Shown here piece by piece: positions 7,448 through 13,654 of a stretch of 15,208 nt of DNA. Position 1 is the first letter of the stretch. Every line of letters starts with the position of its first letter. The notes beneath the pieces were generated by a model that saw only the letters and a program-made list of their open reading frames with translations, searched no databases and was not told the DNA's origin. Where the stretch lies: positions 1 through 15,208 of the forward strand of contig JBFFGE010000113.1 of assembly GCA_041557595.1 (NCBI GenBank), given 5' to 3'. Both the position numbers and the translations under genes were made by a program. This stretch comes from JAOTYV01 sp041557595. GTDB lineage: Bacteria > Pseudomonadota > Alphaproteobacteria > UBA8366.

Positions 7448-8299
7448 ATGGCGCGCGCGCAAATCATCGTTATCGGCAATCAGAAGGGCGGGTCGGGCAA
7501 GTCGACGACGGCCATGCACCTGACGGTGGGGCTGATGCAGGCCGGGTTCTCGGTCGGCAGCATCGATCTGGACGATCCGCAGGCCAGCTTCACGCGGTAC
7601 GTGGAAAATCGGCGGCAGTATATCGATGCGCATCAGGTCGAACTGCCGATGCCGGACCACCGGTTTGTCGAGCGAAGCTATTATGACGATCGCAAGGTTG
7701 CCCAAAGCGACGAGAGCACGCGGCTCGACGAATGCATCGAGGAGCTGGCGGGCGGTCACGATTTCGTCGTGATCGACACGCCGGGCAGCGACGGCTTCCT
7801 GTCCGGCCATGGCCATAGCCACGCGGATACGCTGATTACGCCGCTGAACGACAGCTTCGTCGATCTCGACCTCCTGGCGAAGGTGGACCCGGAAAGCCAT
7901 GCGGTGCTGGCACCCAGCACCTATTCGGCCATGGTCTGGGAGCAAAAGAAAAAGCGCGCGGCGCGCGATGGCGGCAGCATCGACTGGATCGTCATGCGCA
8001 ATCGCATCGCGATGATCGATTCCCGGAACACGCGCGCGTTGCAAAGCGTCCTGCATCAATTGTCCAAGCGCATCGGCTTTCGCATCGTTCCGGGATTTGG
8101 CGAGCGGGTGGTGTTTAGGGAATTATTCCTAAAAGGGCTGACGTTGCTCGACCTGCGCGAGCGCCGCGCCGGCGTCCGGCTGAATATGTCGCATGTCGCC
8201 GCGCGCCAGGAAGTGCGCGCCCTGCTCGATGCAATTGGCTTGACGCGGCAGGAAATGCCGTCGGAGGATGCCATTACCGCTGGAAAAGCGTTGGTATAA
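7448..8299 (+). CDS. mipZ: Division plane positioning ATPase MipZ
   Basis: The 283-aa ParA/MinD-superfamily ATPase has the deviant Walker A box KGGSGKST at 13-20, with the signature Lys at 13. SIDLDDPQ includes Asp42, the position used in Caulobacter MipZ to block hydrolysis. Walker B is FVVIDTPGS (106-113). Family-specific stretches are present: TPLNDSFVDLDLL, IDWIVMRNR, QLSKRIGFR and ERVVFRELFLKGLTLLDL. In Caulobacter, MipZ binds ParB near the origin and forms a polar gradient that inhibits FtsZ, so division occurs at mid-cell; it acts on the nucleoid. The frame is open upstream to 7067, but the first Met with family similarity is the ATG at 7448. Its ribosome-binding site is weak. It leads a three-gene set with 18 bp and 5 bp between genes. 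Confidence 0.93.
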   Translation: MARAQIIVIGNQKGGSGKSTTAMHLTVGLMQAGFSVGSIDLDDPQASFTRYVENRRQYIDAHQVELPMPDHRFVERSYYDDRKVAQSDESTRLDECIEELAGGHDFVVIDTPGSDGFLSGHGHSHADTLITPLNDSFVDLDLLAKVDPESHAVLAPSTYSAMVWEQKKKRAARDGGSIDWIVMRNRIAMIDSRNTRALQSVLHQLSKRIGFRIVPGFGERVVFRELFLKGLTLLDLRERRAGVRLNMSHVAARQEVRALLDAIGLTRQEMPSEDAITAGKALV

Positions 8300-8301
8300 A
8301 C

Positions 8302-8316
8302 CCCAATATCATTGGG
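8302..8316 (+). promoter_or_regulatory. Small hairpin just before the VWA gene start
   Basis: CCCAAT (8302-8307), loop ATC, ATTGGG (8311-8316) is a perfect 6-bp inverted repeat lying between the mipZ stop (8297-8299) and the ATG at 8318. No Shine-Dalgarno sequence is visible in this gap, so the hairpin occupies the place where the ribosome would land. It may couple translation to that of mipZ, or be incidental. Confidence 0.4.
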
Positions 8317-8317
8317 T

Positions 8318-9022
8318 ATGGCGAAACTACCCGAACGCAAGACGGATACGGATATCGCGTCCTTCCTCAACAAGGTCGCCGCAACCACGCGCACCAAGTC
8401 GGCCGGCGCGCGCGGGCGGTTGATTTTTGCCATGGACGCGACCGCGAGCCGGGGCCCGACATGGGATACCGCCTGCCAGATCCAGGGCGAGATGTTTACC
8501 GAAACCGCGGCCCTCGGCGGTCTCGAGGTTCAGCTGGTCTACTATCGCGGCTTCGGGCAGTGCCGCGCCAGCAAATGGGCCGCCAACGCCCGCGAGCTGT
8601 TGCGCTTCATGACCGGCGTGCGGTGCCTTGGGGGCCATACCCAGATCGGCAAGGTCCTGAGCCATGTCATGCGGGAAACCGCGAAGAAGACCGTCGACGC
8701 CGTGGTGTTCGTCGGCGACGCGATGGAGGAGGATATCGACGCGCTGTGCCACAAGGCCGGCGAATTGGGATTGCTGAAAGTGCCCGTGTTCATGTTTCAC
8801 GAAGGGGGCGATCCGATCGCGCGCGGCGCGTTTCAGCAAATTGCGCGGCTGTCCGGGGGCGCCTACTGCTCTTTCGATGCCGCCAGCGCCCGCCAGTTGA
8901 GAGAGCTGTTATCGGCGGTTGCGGTCTATGCATCCGGCGGGCGCAAGGCGCTTTTGGAATACGGCGCCGGGGGCAGCCCGGCGGTGCGGCGCTTGACGCA
9001 TGATATCAGCGGTAAGCGGTAG
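8318..9022 (+). CDS. VWA (von Willebrand factor A) domain protein
   Basis: The 234-aa protein has a VWA fold. RLIFAMDATAS (34-44) gives a MIDAS metal site of the form D40-x-T42-x-S44, with Thr in place of the usual first Ser. GGHTQIG supplies Thr108 and VVFVGDAMEED supplies Asp134, so the metal site looks complete. There is no signal peptide or membrane segment, so it should be cytoplasmic and probably mediates metal-dependent protein binding. It lies between mipZ (18 bp) and the J-protein gene (5 bp), which suggests co-transcription. The partner is unknown; the membrane J-protein is the obvious candidate. An upstream in-frame TTG (8312) lies inside the hairpin, so I prefer the ATG at 8318. 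Confidence 0.85.
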   Translation: MAKLPERKTDTDIASFLNKVAATTRTKSAGARGRLIFAMDATASRGPTWDTACQIQGEMFTETAALGGLEVQLVYYRGFGQCRASKWAANARELLRFMTGVRCLGGHTQIGKVLSHVMRETAKKTVDAVVFVGDAMEEDIDALCHKAGELGLLKVPVFMFHEGGDPIARGAFQQIARLSGGAYCSFDAASARQLRELLSAVAVYASGGRKALLEYGAGGSPAVRRLTHDISGKR

Positions 9023-9027
9023 GGATC

Positions 9028-9747
9028 ATGGGCTGGCTCCTCTTCGGAATTGGCGGCGCCGTCGGCGGGTATTTGATCCTGCAGGGCCTGGCGCGCGCCA
9101 CACCGCAGCAGATCATGCGGGTTCTGCGCTGGTTGGCGTTCATCGCGGCAATCGGCATCTTCCTGTACATTTTCGGCACGGGGCGTTTTCAGCTATTGTT
9201 GGGCGGCCTTTTGATTTTGCTGCCTTTTCTCCGCCAGATGCGGGTCTTCAAGTGGATGTCGAAGGCCGCGAAAGGGCCGACGCAGGGCCAGTTTTCCGAG
9301 ATCCGAACCCGCTTCGTCGATATGAAACTCGACCACGATACCGGCGAAATGGATGGCATCGTGCAGGAAGGTCCGAACACCGGGCGGCTGCTCTCCACCC
9401 TCGACCTGGCCGCCGTGCTCGATTTGTATCGCAATGCCCTGACGGCCGATCAGAATTCCGCGCAGGTGCTGGAATCGTATCTCGACCGGATGCGCAGCGA
9501 AGATTGGCGCGAAAAGATGGGGGGCGGCGGCGAAGAGGCCTCCGGCCGTGCGGGAAACGGATCTTCGGGGGGCGCGATGACGGTTACCGAAGCGCGCGCC
9601 ATTCTCGGCATCGATGCAAATGCATCGCCGGAGGAGATCAAGCAGGCGCATCGGCGATTGATGGGGCAGTACCATCCGGACCGTGGCGGGTCGGATTATC
9701 TCGCGGCGCGCATTAACCAAGCTAAGGAAGTCTTGTTGGGTAAATAG
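9028..9747 (+). CDS. Membrane-anchored J-domain protein (type III, Tim14/Pam18-like)
   Basis: The 239-aa protein has hydrophobic segments at about 2-21, 32-50 and 53-68, so it is anchored in the inner membrane. A middle domain of about 80 residues (84-165) and a Gly/Ser-rich linker (165-183) follow. A short C-terminal J domain (about 185-239) carries the HPD motif at 216-218 in GQYHPDRGG. The J domain stimulates DnaK ATPase through HPD. A J domain at the C-terminus behind membrane segments is the layout of mitochondrial Tim14/Pam18 and its alphaproteobacterial relatives (called TimB in Caulobacter, as I recall). The start follows the VWA stop by 5 bp. A purine-rich AGGG overlapping that stop probably serves as the ribosome-binding site at short spacing. 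The DnaK client here is unknown. Confidence 0.88.
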   Translation: MGWLLFGIGGAVGGYLILQGLARATPQQIMRVLRWLAFIAAIGIFLYIFGTGRFQLLLGGLLILLPFLRQMRVFKWMSKAAKGPTQGQFSEIRTRFVDMKLDHDTGEMDGIVQEGPNTGRLLSTLDLAAVLDLYRNALTADQNSAQVLESYLDRMRSEDWREKMGGGGEEASGRAGNGSSGGAMTVTEARAILGIDANASPEEIKQAHRRLMGQYHPDRGGSDYLAARINQAKEVLLGK

Positions 9748-9756
9748 GGGTAGTCC

Positions 9757-9774
9757 GGCGCTTGCGGTTGCGCC
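9757..9774 (+). terminator. Weak hairpin after the J-protein gene
   Basis: GGCGC (9757-9761) pairs with GCGCC (9770-9774) around an 8-base loop and is followed by ATTTC rather than a T-run. It is at best a weak terminator between the mipZ set and galU. Confidence 0.22.
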
Positions 9775-9837
9775 ATTTCGACCCCTGTGGCACATAGGCG
9801 GCACTACAAATAGGTAGCGCGCAGGCGGCCAAATCGC

Positions 9838-10716
9838 ATGACTCAACAGATACGTAAGGCAATTTTCCCGGTTGGCGGGCTGGGTACGCGATTTCTTCCG
9901 GCGACGAAAGTCGTGCCGAAGGAAATGCTGCCCGTCGTCGATAAGCCATTGATTCAATACGCTGTGGAAGAAGCCGCCGCCGCGGGGATTGAAGAGTTCA
10001 TCTTTGTGACCGGCCGCGGCAAGAGCGCTATCGAGGATCATTTCGATTTCGCCTTCGAACTGGACAGCACGCTTGCGGAGCGCGGTAAGTCGGATTTGGT
10101 GGCGGAAATGCACGCCTGGATGCCGGGGTCGGGGCGCATTGCCTATACGCGGCAGATGCAGCCGTTGGGGCTCGGCCATGCGGTTTGGTGCGCCCGGGAA
10201 TTCGTCGGCGACGAACCGTTTGCCGTCCTTCTTGCGGATGATTTGGTGATGTCGGAAACGCCCTGTCTCAAGCAGCTTGTCGAGACCCATCAGGAGACCG
10301 GCGGCAGCGTGGTCGCGGTGATGGACGTGCCGCGCGAACATACCAACCGCTACGGCGTACTCGATCTGGACAGCGACGATGGCAGGCTCGCCTCGATACG
10401 CGGCCTGGTGGAAAAACCGGAGCCGGACGAGGCGCCCTCGACGCTGTCGATTATCGGCCGCTATGTGCTATTGCCGTCGGTGTTCGAGCATCTCGAGAAG
10501 CAGCAAGTCGGCGCCGGCGGCGAGATTCAGCTCACCGACGCGATGGCGCAGACGATCGGCGCCGCGCCGTTCCATGGCTTGCGGTTCGAGGGGCGGCGTT
10601 TCGATTGCGGCGACAAAGTCGGATTTTTGGAGGCCAATATCGCGTTTGCCTTACAGCGAAGCGATATGGCGTCTTCCGTACAAGACGTGCTGGCGCGCTA
10701 TACGGATGCATCATGA
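9838..10716 (+). CDS. galU: UTP-glucose-1-phosphate uridylyltransferase
   Basis: The 292-aa bacterial GalU makes UDP-glucose from UTP and glucose-1-phosphate in the cytoplasm. The nucleotide-binding start is FPVGGLGTRFLPATK (10-24), with KEMLPVVDKPLIQY at 28-41. LGLGHAVWCA is at 110-119, LADDLV begins at 132 and VEKP is at 191-194. GGEIQLTDA begins at 227 and the FDCGDKVG segment ends at 262. The length and all motifs are normal. The ATG at 9838 matches the family start. It is followed 69 bp later by ugd, which consumes its product, so the two form a UDP-glucuronate route for exopolysaccharide or lipopolysaccharide. No clear promoter stands out in the 90 bp upstream. Confidence 0.97.
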   Translation: MTQQIRKAIFPVGGLGTRFLPATKVVPKEMLPVVDKPLIQYAVEEAAAAGIEEFIFVTGRGKSAIEDHFDFAFELDSTLAERGKSDLVAEMHAWMPGSGRIAYTRQMQPLGLGHAVWCAREFVGDEPFAVLLADDLVMSETPCLKQLVETHQETGGSVVAVMDVPREHTNRYGVLDLDSDDGRLASIRGLVEKPEPDEAPSTLSIIGRYVLLPSVFEHLEKQQVGAGGEIQLTDAMAQTIGAAPFHGLRFEGRRFDCGDKVGFLEANIAFALQRSDMASSVQDVLARYTDAS

Positions 10717-10771
10717 TGGCAAAGGGTCGCCCGATGCGTCGCGCGCAAGGCTCAATGACCTAGTAACGAAT

Positions 10772-10779
10772 AGGGAGGA
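10772..10779 (+). promoter_or_regulatory. Strong ribosome-binding site of ugd
   Basis: AGGGAGGA lies 6-7 bases before the ATG at 10786. It is the best Shine-Dalgarno match in the window and fixes the ugd start. Confidence 0.75.
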
Positions 10780-10785
10780 TTCGCG

Positions 10786-12102
10786 ATGCGTGTCGCGATG
10801 ATCGGGTCCGGTTATGTCGGCCTCGTGTCAGGTGCTTGTTTTTCAGAGTTTGGAATCGATGTGACTTGCGTCGATCTGGACAAAGCCAAGATCGATGGCC
10901 TGAATGCGGGCAAGGTGCCGATTTACGAGCCGGGCCTGGACGATTTGATCGATGTGAACGCCAAGGCGGGCCGCCTTACGTTCACCACCGATCTGGCGCA
11001 GGCGGTGCGGGAGGCGGATGCCGTGTTCATCGCCGTGGGCACGCCCAGCCGACGCGGCGACGGCCACGCCGACCTGAGTTATGTCTACGCCGCCGCGAAG
11101 CAGATCGCCGAGGCGATGGACGGCTACACCGTCATCGTCACCAAATCGACAGTGCCGGTCGGCACCGGCGAGGAGGTGGAGCGCATTGTCCGGGAGATTC
11201 GTCCCGACGCGGAATTCGATGTCGTCTCGAATCCGGAATTCCTGCGCGAAGGGGCGGCGATCGAGGATTTCATGCGGCCCGACCGCGTGGTCATCGGGAC
11301 CGAGAGCGAGCCGGCACGGGAAGTGATGCGGGCCCTGTATCGTCCGCTATTCCTGATCGAGACGCCGATCCTGTTCACCAGCCGCGAGAGCGCCGAGCTC
11401 GTCAAATACGCCACCAACGCCTTTCTCGCGACCAAGATCACCTTCATCAATGAAATGGCGGATCTCTGCGAAAACGTTGGCGCGGATGTCCATGACGTCG
11501 CGCGCGGCATGGGCCTGGACGGGCGCATCGGACGAAAATTCCTGCATCCGGGGCCGGGCTATGGCGGGTCCTGCTTCCCCAAGGACACCGTGGCGCTGGT
11601 TCGGACCGCGCAGGACGTCGACATTCCGATGCGCATCGTCAGTTCCGTGGTGTCGGCAAATGACGAGCGCAAGAAAGCGATGGCGCAGCGGGTCCTGGCG
11701 GCCTGCGGCGGCAGCGTGCAAGGCAAGACGATTGGCGTGCTTGGCCTGACCTTCAAGCCGAACACCGACGATATGCGGGAGAGCCCGAGCCTCGATATAG
11801 TCCCGGCGCTGCAAGCGGCGGGAGCGGCGATCCAGGCCTATGATCCCGCCGGCATGGACGAGGCCCGAAAGGTCCTGTCCGACGTCGTCTGGTGCAGCGA
11901 TGCCTATGATGCGATGGAAGGGGCGGATGCCATGGTGTTGGTGACCGAATGGAACGAATTTCGGACGCTCGATCTGGAAAAGACAAAATCGCTGATGCGG
12001 CAGCCGGTCATCGTCGACCTCCGTAATGTCTACGACGGTGCGGCCCTCATCGACGCGGGCTTCGTGTATAGCTGTATCGGTCGCGCCGTTAACGCGGCCT
12101 AG
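10786..12102 (+). CDS. ugd: UDP-glucose 6-dehydrogenase
   Basis: The 438-aa enzyme oxidises UDP-glucose to UDP-glucuronate with 2 NAD+. The N-terminal Rossmann motif is MIGSGYVGLVSG (5-16) and VGTPS is at 84-88. KSTVPVGTG begins at Lys120 and SNPEFLREG at 148-156. Lys207 is in ELVKYATNAF, and GYGGSCFPKD holds the catalytic Cys263 and Asp267. The C-terminal domain has LTFKPNTDDMRESPS. The length and residues are typical of bacterial Ugd (TuaD/RkpK type). It follows galU and supplies UDP-glucuronate, and through it other acidic sugars or pentoses, for surface polysaccharide. Its TAG stop (12100-12102) is also the start of repeat copy 2, so the repeat would be the 3' end of its mRNA. Confidence 0.97.
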   Translation: MRVAMIGSGYVGLVSGACFSEFGIDVTCVDLDKAKIDGLNAGKVPIYEPGLDDLIDVNAKAGRLTFTTDLAQAVREADAVFIAVGTPSRRGDGHADLSYVYAAAKQIAEAMDGYTVIVTKSTVPVGTGEEVERIVREIRPDAEFDVVSNPEFLREGAAIEDFMRPDRVVIGTESEPAREVMRALYRPLFLIETPILFTSRESAELVKYATNAFLATKITFINEMADLCENVGADVHDVARGMGLDGRIGRKFLHPGPGYGGSCFPKDTVALVRTAQDVDIPMRIVSSVVSANDERKKAMAQRVLAACGGSVQGKTIGVLGLTFKPNTDDMRESPSLDIVPALQAAGAAIQAYDPAGMDEARKVLSDVVWCSDAYDAMEGADAMVLVTEWNEFRTLDLEKTKSLMRQPVIVDLRNVYDGAALIDAGFVYSCIGRAVNAA

Positions 12103-12205
12103 AGTTGCGTGCGCCCAAATAGGCGCACATAGGCTGCTCTGGCTTTATAGAATCGATCAACATTTCCGCCTTGAGTTGATTCCAATCAATGGCGGGTTGA
12201 TCTGG
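12099..12205 (+). repeat. 107-bp double-hairpin dispersed repeat, copy 2
   Basis: This is the ungapped partner of 131-237. Hairpin 1 has an outer stem TAGAGTTGC (12100-12108) with GCTGCTCTG (12132/12133-12141) containing G.T wobbles and one mismatch, and an inner stem GTGCGCC (12109-12115) with GGCGCAC (12122-12128). Hairpin 2 has an outer stem GATCAAC (12155-12161) with GTTGATC (12196-12202), then CCGCC (12166-12170) with GGCGG (12191-12195), and a terminal TTGATT/AATCAA stem. It fills most of the 128-bp gap between ugd and the mutase and ends about 25 bp before the mutase start, so it could influence expression of either gene. It is in the same orientation as copy 1. Confidence 0.85.
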
Positions 12206-12230
12206 ATTTGAAGGGGCGCCGCTCGGCGCT

Positions 12231-13628
12231 ATGGGGGACGTGCCTGACACGGGCCATCGATTCGATCCGACGGTACTTCGCGAGTACGATATCCGGGGCA
12301 TTGTCGGCGAGACGCTGACGACCGCCGATGCGGATGCGGTCGGGCGAAGCTTCGGCTCGGTCGTTCGCGAGGCCGGCGGCCGGCGCGTGTGCATCGGGTA
12401 TGACGGACGGTTGAGCTCGCCGTCGATGTCGGACGCCTTGATCGCGGGTCTTCGGGCATCCGGTGTCGACGTTCTCCGGATCGGTTTGGGGCCAACCCCG
12501 ATGCTCTACTATGCCACCCATGTCCTGGCGGCCGATGCCGGCGTCATGGTGACAGGCTCGCACAATCCGTCGGAATACAACGGCTTCAAGATGATGCTTG
12601 GAAAAGCGCCATTCTGGGGCGAACACATTCAGGCGCTGGGCCGTCGCGCGGCCGAGGGAGATTGGTGGGACGGCACGCCAGGCGGGCTCGACGAGGAAGG
12701 GATCGTCGAGCGGTACATTGCGCGGCTTGCGGAGGGCTATGACGCGCCGCAGGGCTGCCGGGTGGCCTGGGATGCGGGCAACGGCGCCGCCGCGGTTGCC
12801 TTGGCCGGGCTGGCGGCGGCGCTGCCGGGCGAGCATGTCTTGTTGAACGATACGGTCGATGGCAGTTTTCCGGCGCATCACCCGGATCCGACCGTGCCGG
12901 AAAATCTCGAGCAATTACAGACCATCGTGTTGCGCGAGGGTTGCGATATGGGCGTCGCCTTCGATGGCGACGGCGACCGGATCGGCGTGGTGGACGGCGA
13001 AGGACGGATCCTGTGGGGCGATCAACTCCTGGCGCTCATCGCGGCGGATATCCTGCCGCGGCTGCCCGGCGCCACCGTGATCGCCGATGTTAAGGCGAGC
13101 GACGTCCTGTTTGAGGAAGTAGCCCGTTTGGGCGGCACTCCCGTGATGAGCCCGAGCGGTCATTCGATCATAAAATCGAAGATGGCGGAGCTGGGGGCGC
13201 CGCTTGCGGGCGAGATGAGCGGCCATATTTTCATCGGGGAGCGGTATTACGGCTTCGACGACGCGCTTTATGCGGCGGTCCGCCTGATCGATATCGTCGC
13301 GCGGTCGGAATATACGCTTGCCGCGTTGCGCGATCGCCTGCCGCAGGTCGTAAATACGCCGGAAATTCGATTTGAAGTCGATGAAGCGCGAAAATTCGAG
13401 TTGGTCGAGGACGTCGAGGCGGGACTCCGACGGAACGGCGTTGAAATGTCGACCATCGACGGCGTTCGGGTCAAGCAGGCCGATGGATGGTGGCTGCTGC
13501 GCGCGTCGAACACCCAGAACGTCCTCGTGGTGCGGTGCGAGGCGCAATCGCGGGAGGCGCTGAACCGGCTCAAGGATGAAGTCGGTCGTCGTTTGCGGGA
13601 TGCGGGGCTGGAACCGCCGGAATTTTGA
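12231..13628 (+). CDS. Phosphomannomutase/phosphoglucomutase (AlgC/ManB type)
   Basis: This 465-aa alpha-D-phosphohexomutase interconverts the 6- and 1-phosphates of mannose and/or glucose in the cytoplasm. The N-terminus FDPTVLREYDIRGIVG is typical of PMM/PGM. The phosphoserine loop TGSHNP has catalytic Ser110, the metal loop DGDGDR is at 245-250, the sugar-specificity loop GEMSGH is at 327-332 and the phosphate-binding loop RASNTQN is at 424-430. All are intact. GEMSGH is the form found in dual PMM/PGM enzymes. With galU and ugd it can supply glucose-1-phosphate for UDP-glucose, or mannose-1-phosphate for GDP-mannose. The ATG at 12231 has AAGGGG at a long spacing, and an in-frame GTG at 12240 is an alternative start. 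It ends 26 bp from the convergent carboxypeptidase gene. Confidence 0.93.
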   Translation: MGDVPDTGHRFDPTVLREYDIRGIVGETLTTADADAVGRSFGSVVREAGGRRVCIGYDGRLSSPSMSDALIAGLRASGVDVLRIGLGPTPMLYYATHVLAADAGVMVTGSHNPSEYNGFKMMLGKAPFWGEHIQALGRRAAEGDWWDGTPGGLDEEGIVERYIARLAEGYDAPQGCRVAWDAGNGAAAVALAGLAAALPGEHVLLNDTVDGSFPAHHPDPTVPENLEQLQTIVLREGCDMGVAFDGDGDRIGVVDGEGRILWGDQLLALIAADILPRLPGATVIADVKASDVLFEEVARLGGTPVMSPSGHSIIKSKMAELGAPLAGEMSGHIFIGERYYGFDDALYAAVRLIDIVARSEYTLAALRDRLPQVVNTPEIRFEVDEARKFELVEDVEAGLRRNGVEMSTIDGVRVKQADGWWLLRASNTQNVLVVRCEAQSREALNRLKDEVGRRLRDAGLEPPEF

Positions 13629-13643
13629 CCGTCCGGACCGGTC
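13627..13643. terminator. Possible shared weak terminator between convergent genes
   Basis: GACCG (13627-13631) pairs with CGGTC (13639-13643), with the self-complementary TCCGGA between them, in the 26-bp gap between the mutase and the carboxypeptidase. There is no T-run on either strand, so this is uncertain. Confidence 0.22.
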
Positions 13644-13654
13644 GGGTCGGCGAA

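Noticed and set aside
9788..9804. TGGCAC before galU as a possible sigma-54 -24 element
   Set aside because: No matching TTGC element stands at the required spacing.
9193..10341. Minus-strand frame of 382 codons across the J-protein and galU
   Set aside because: Antisense to two clearly real genes and spanning their intergenic gap.
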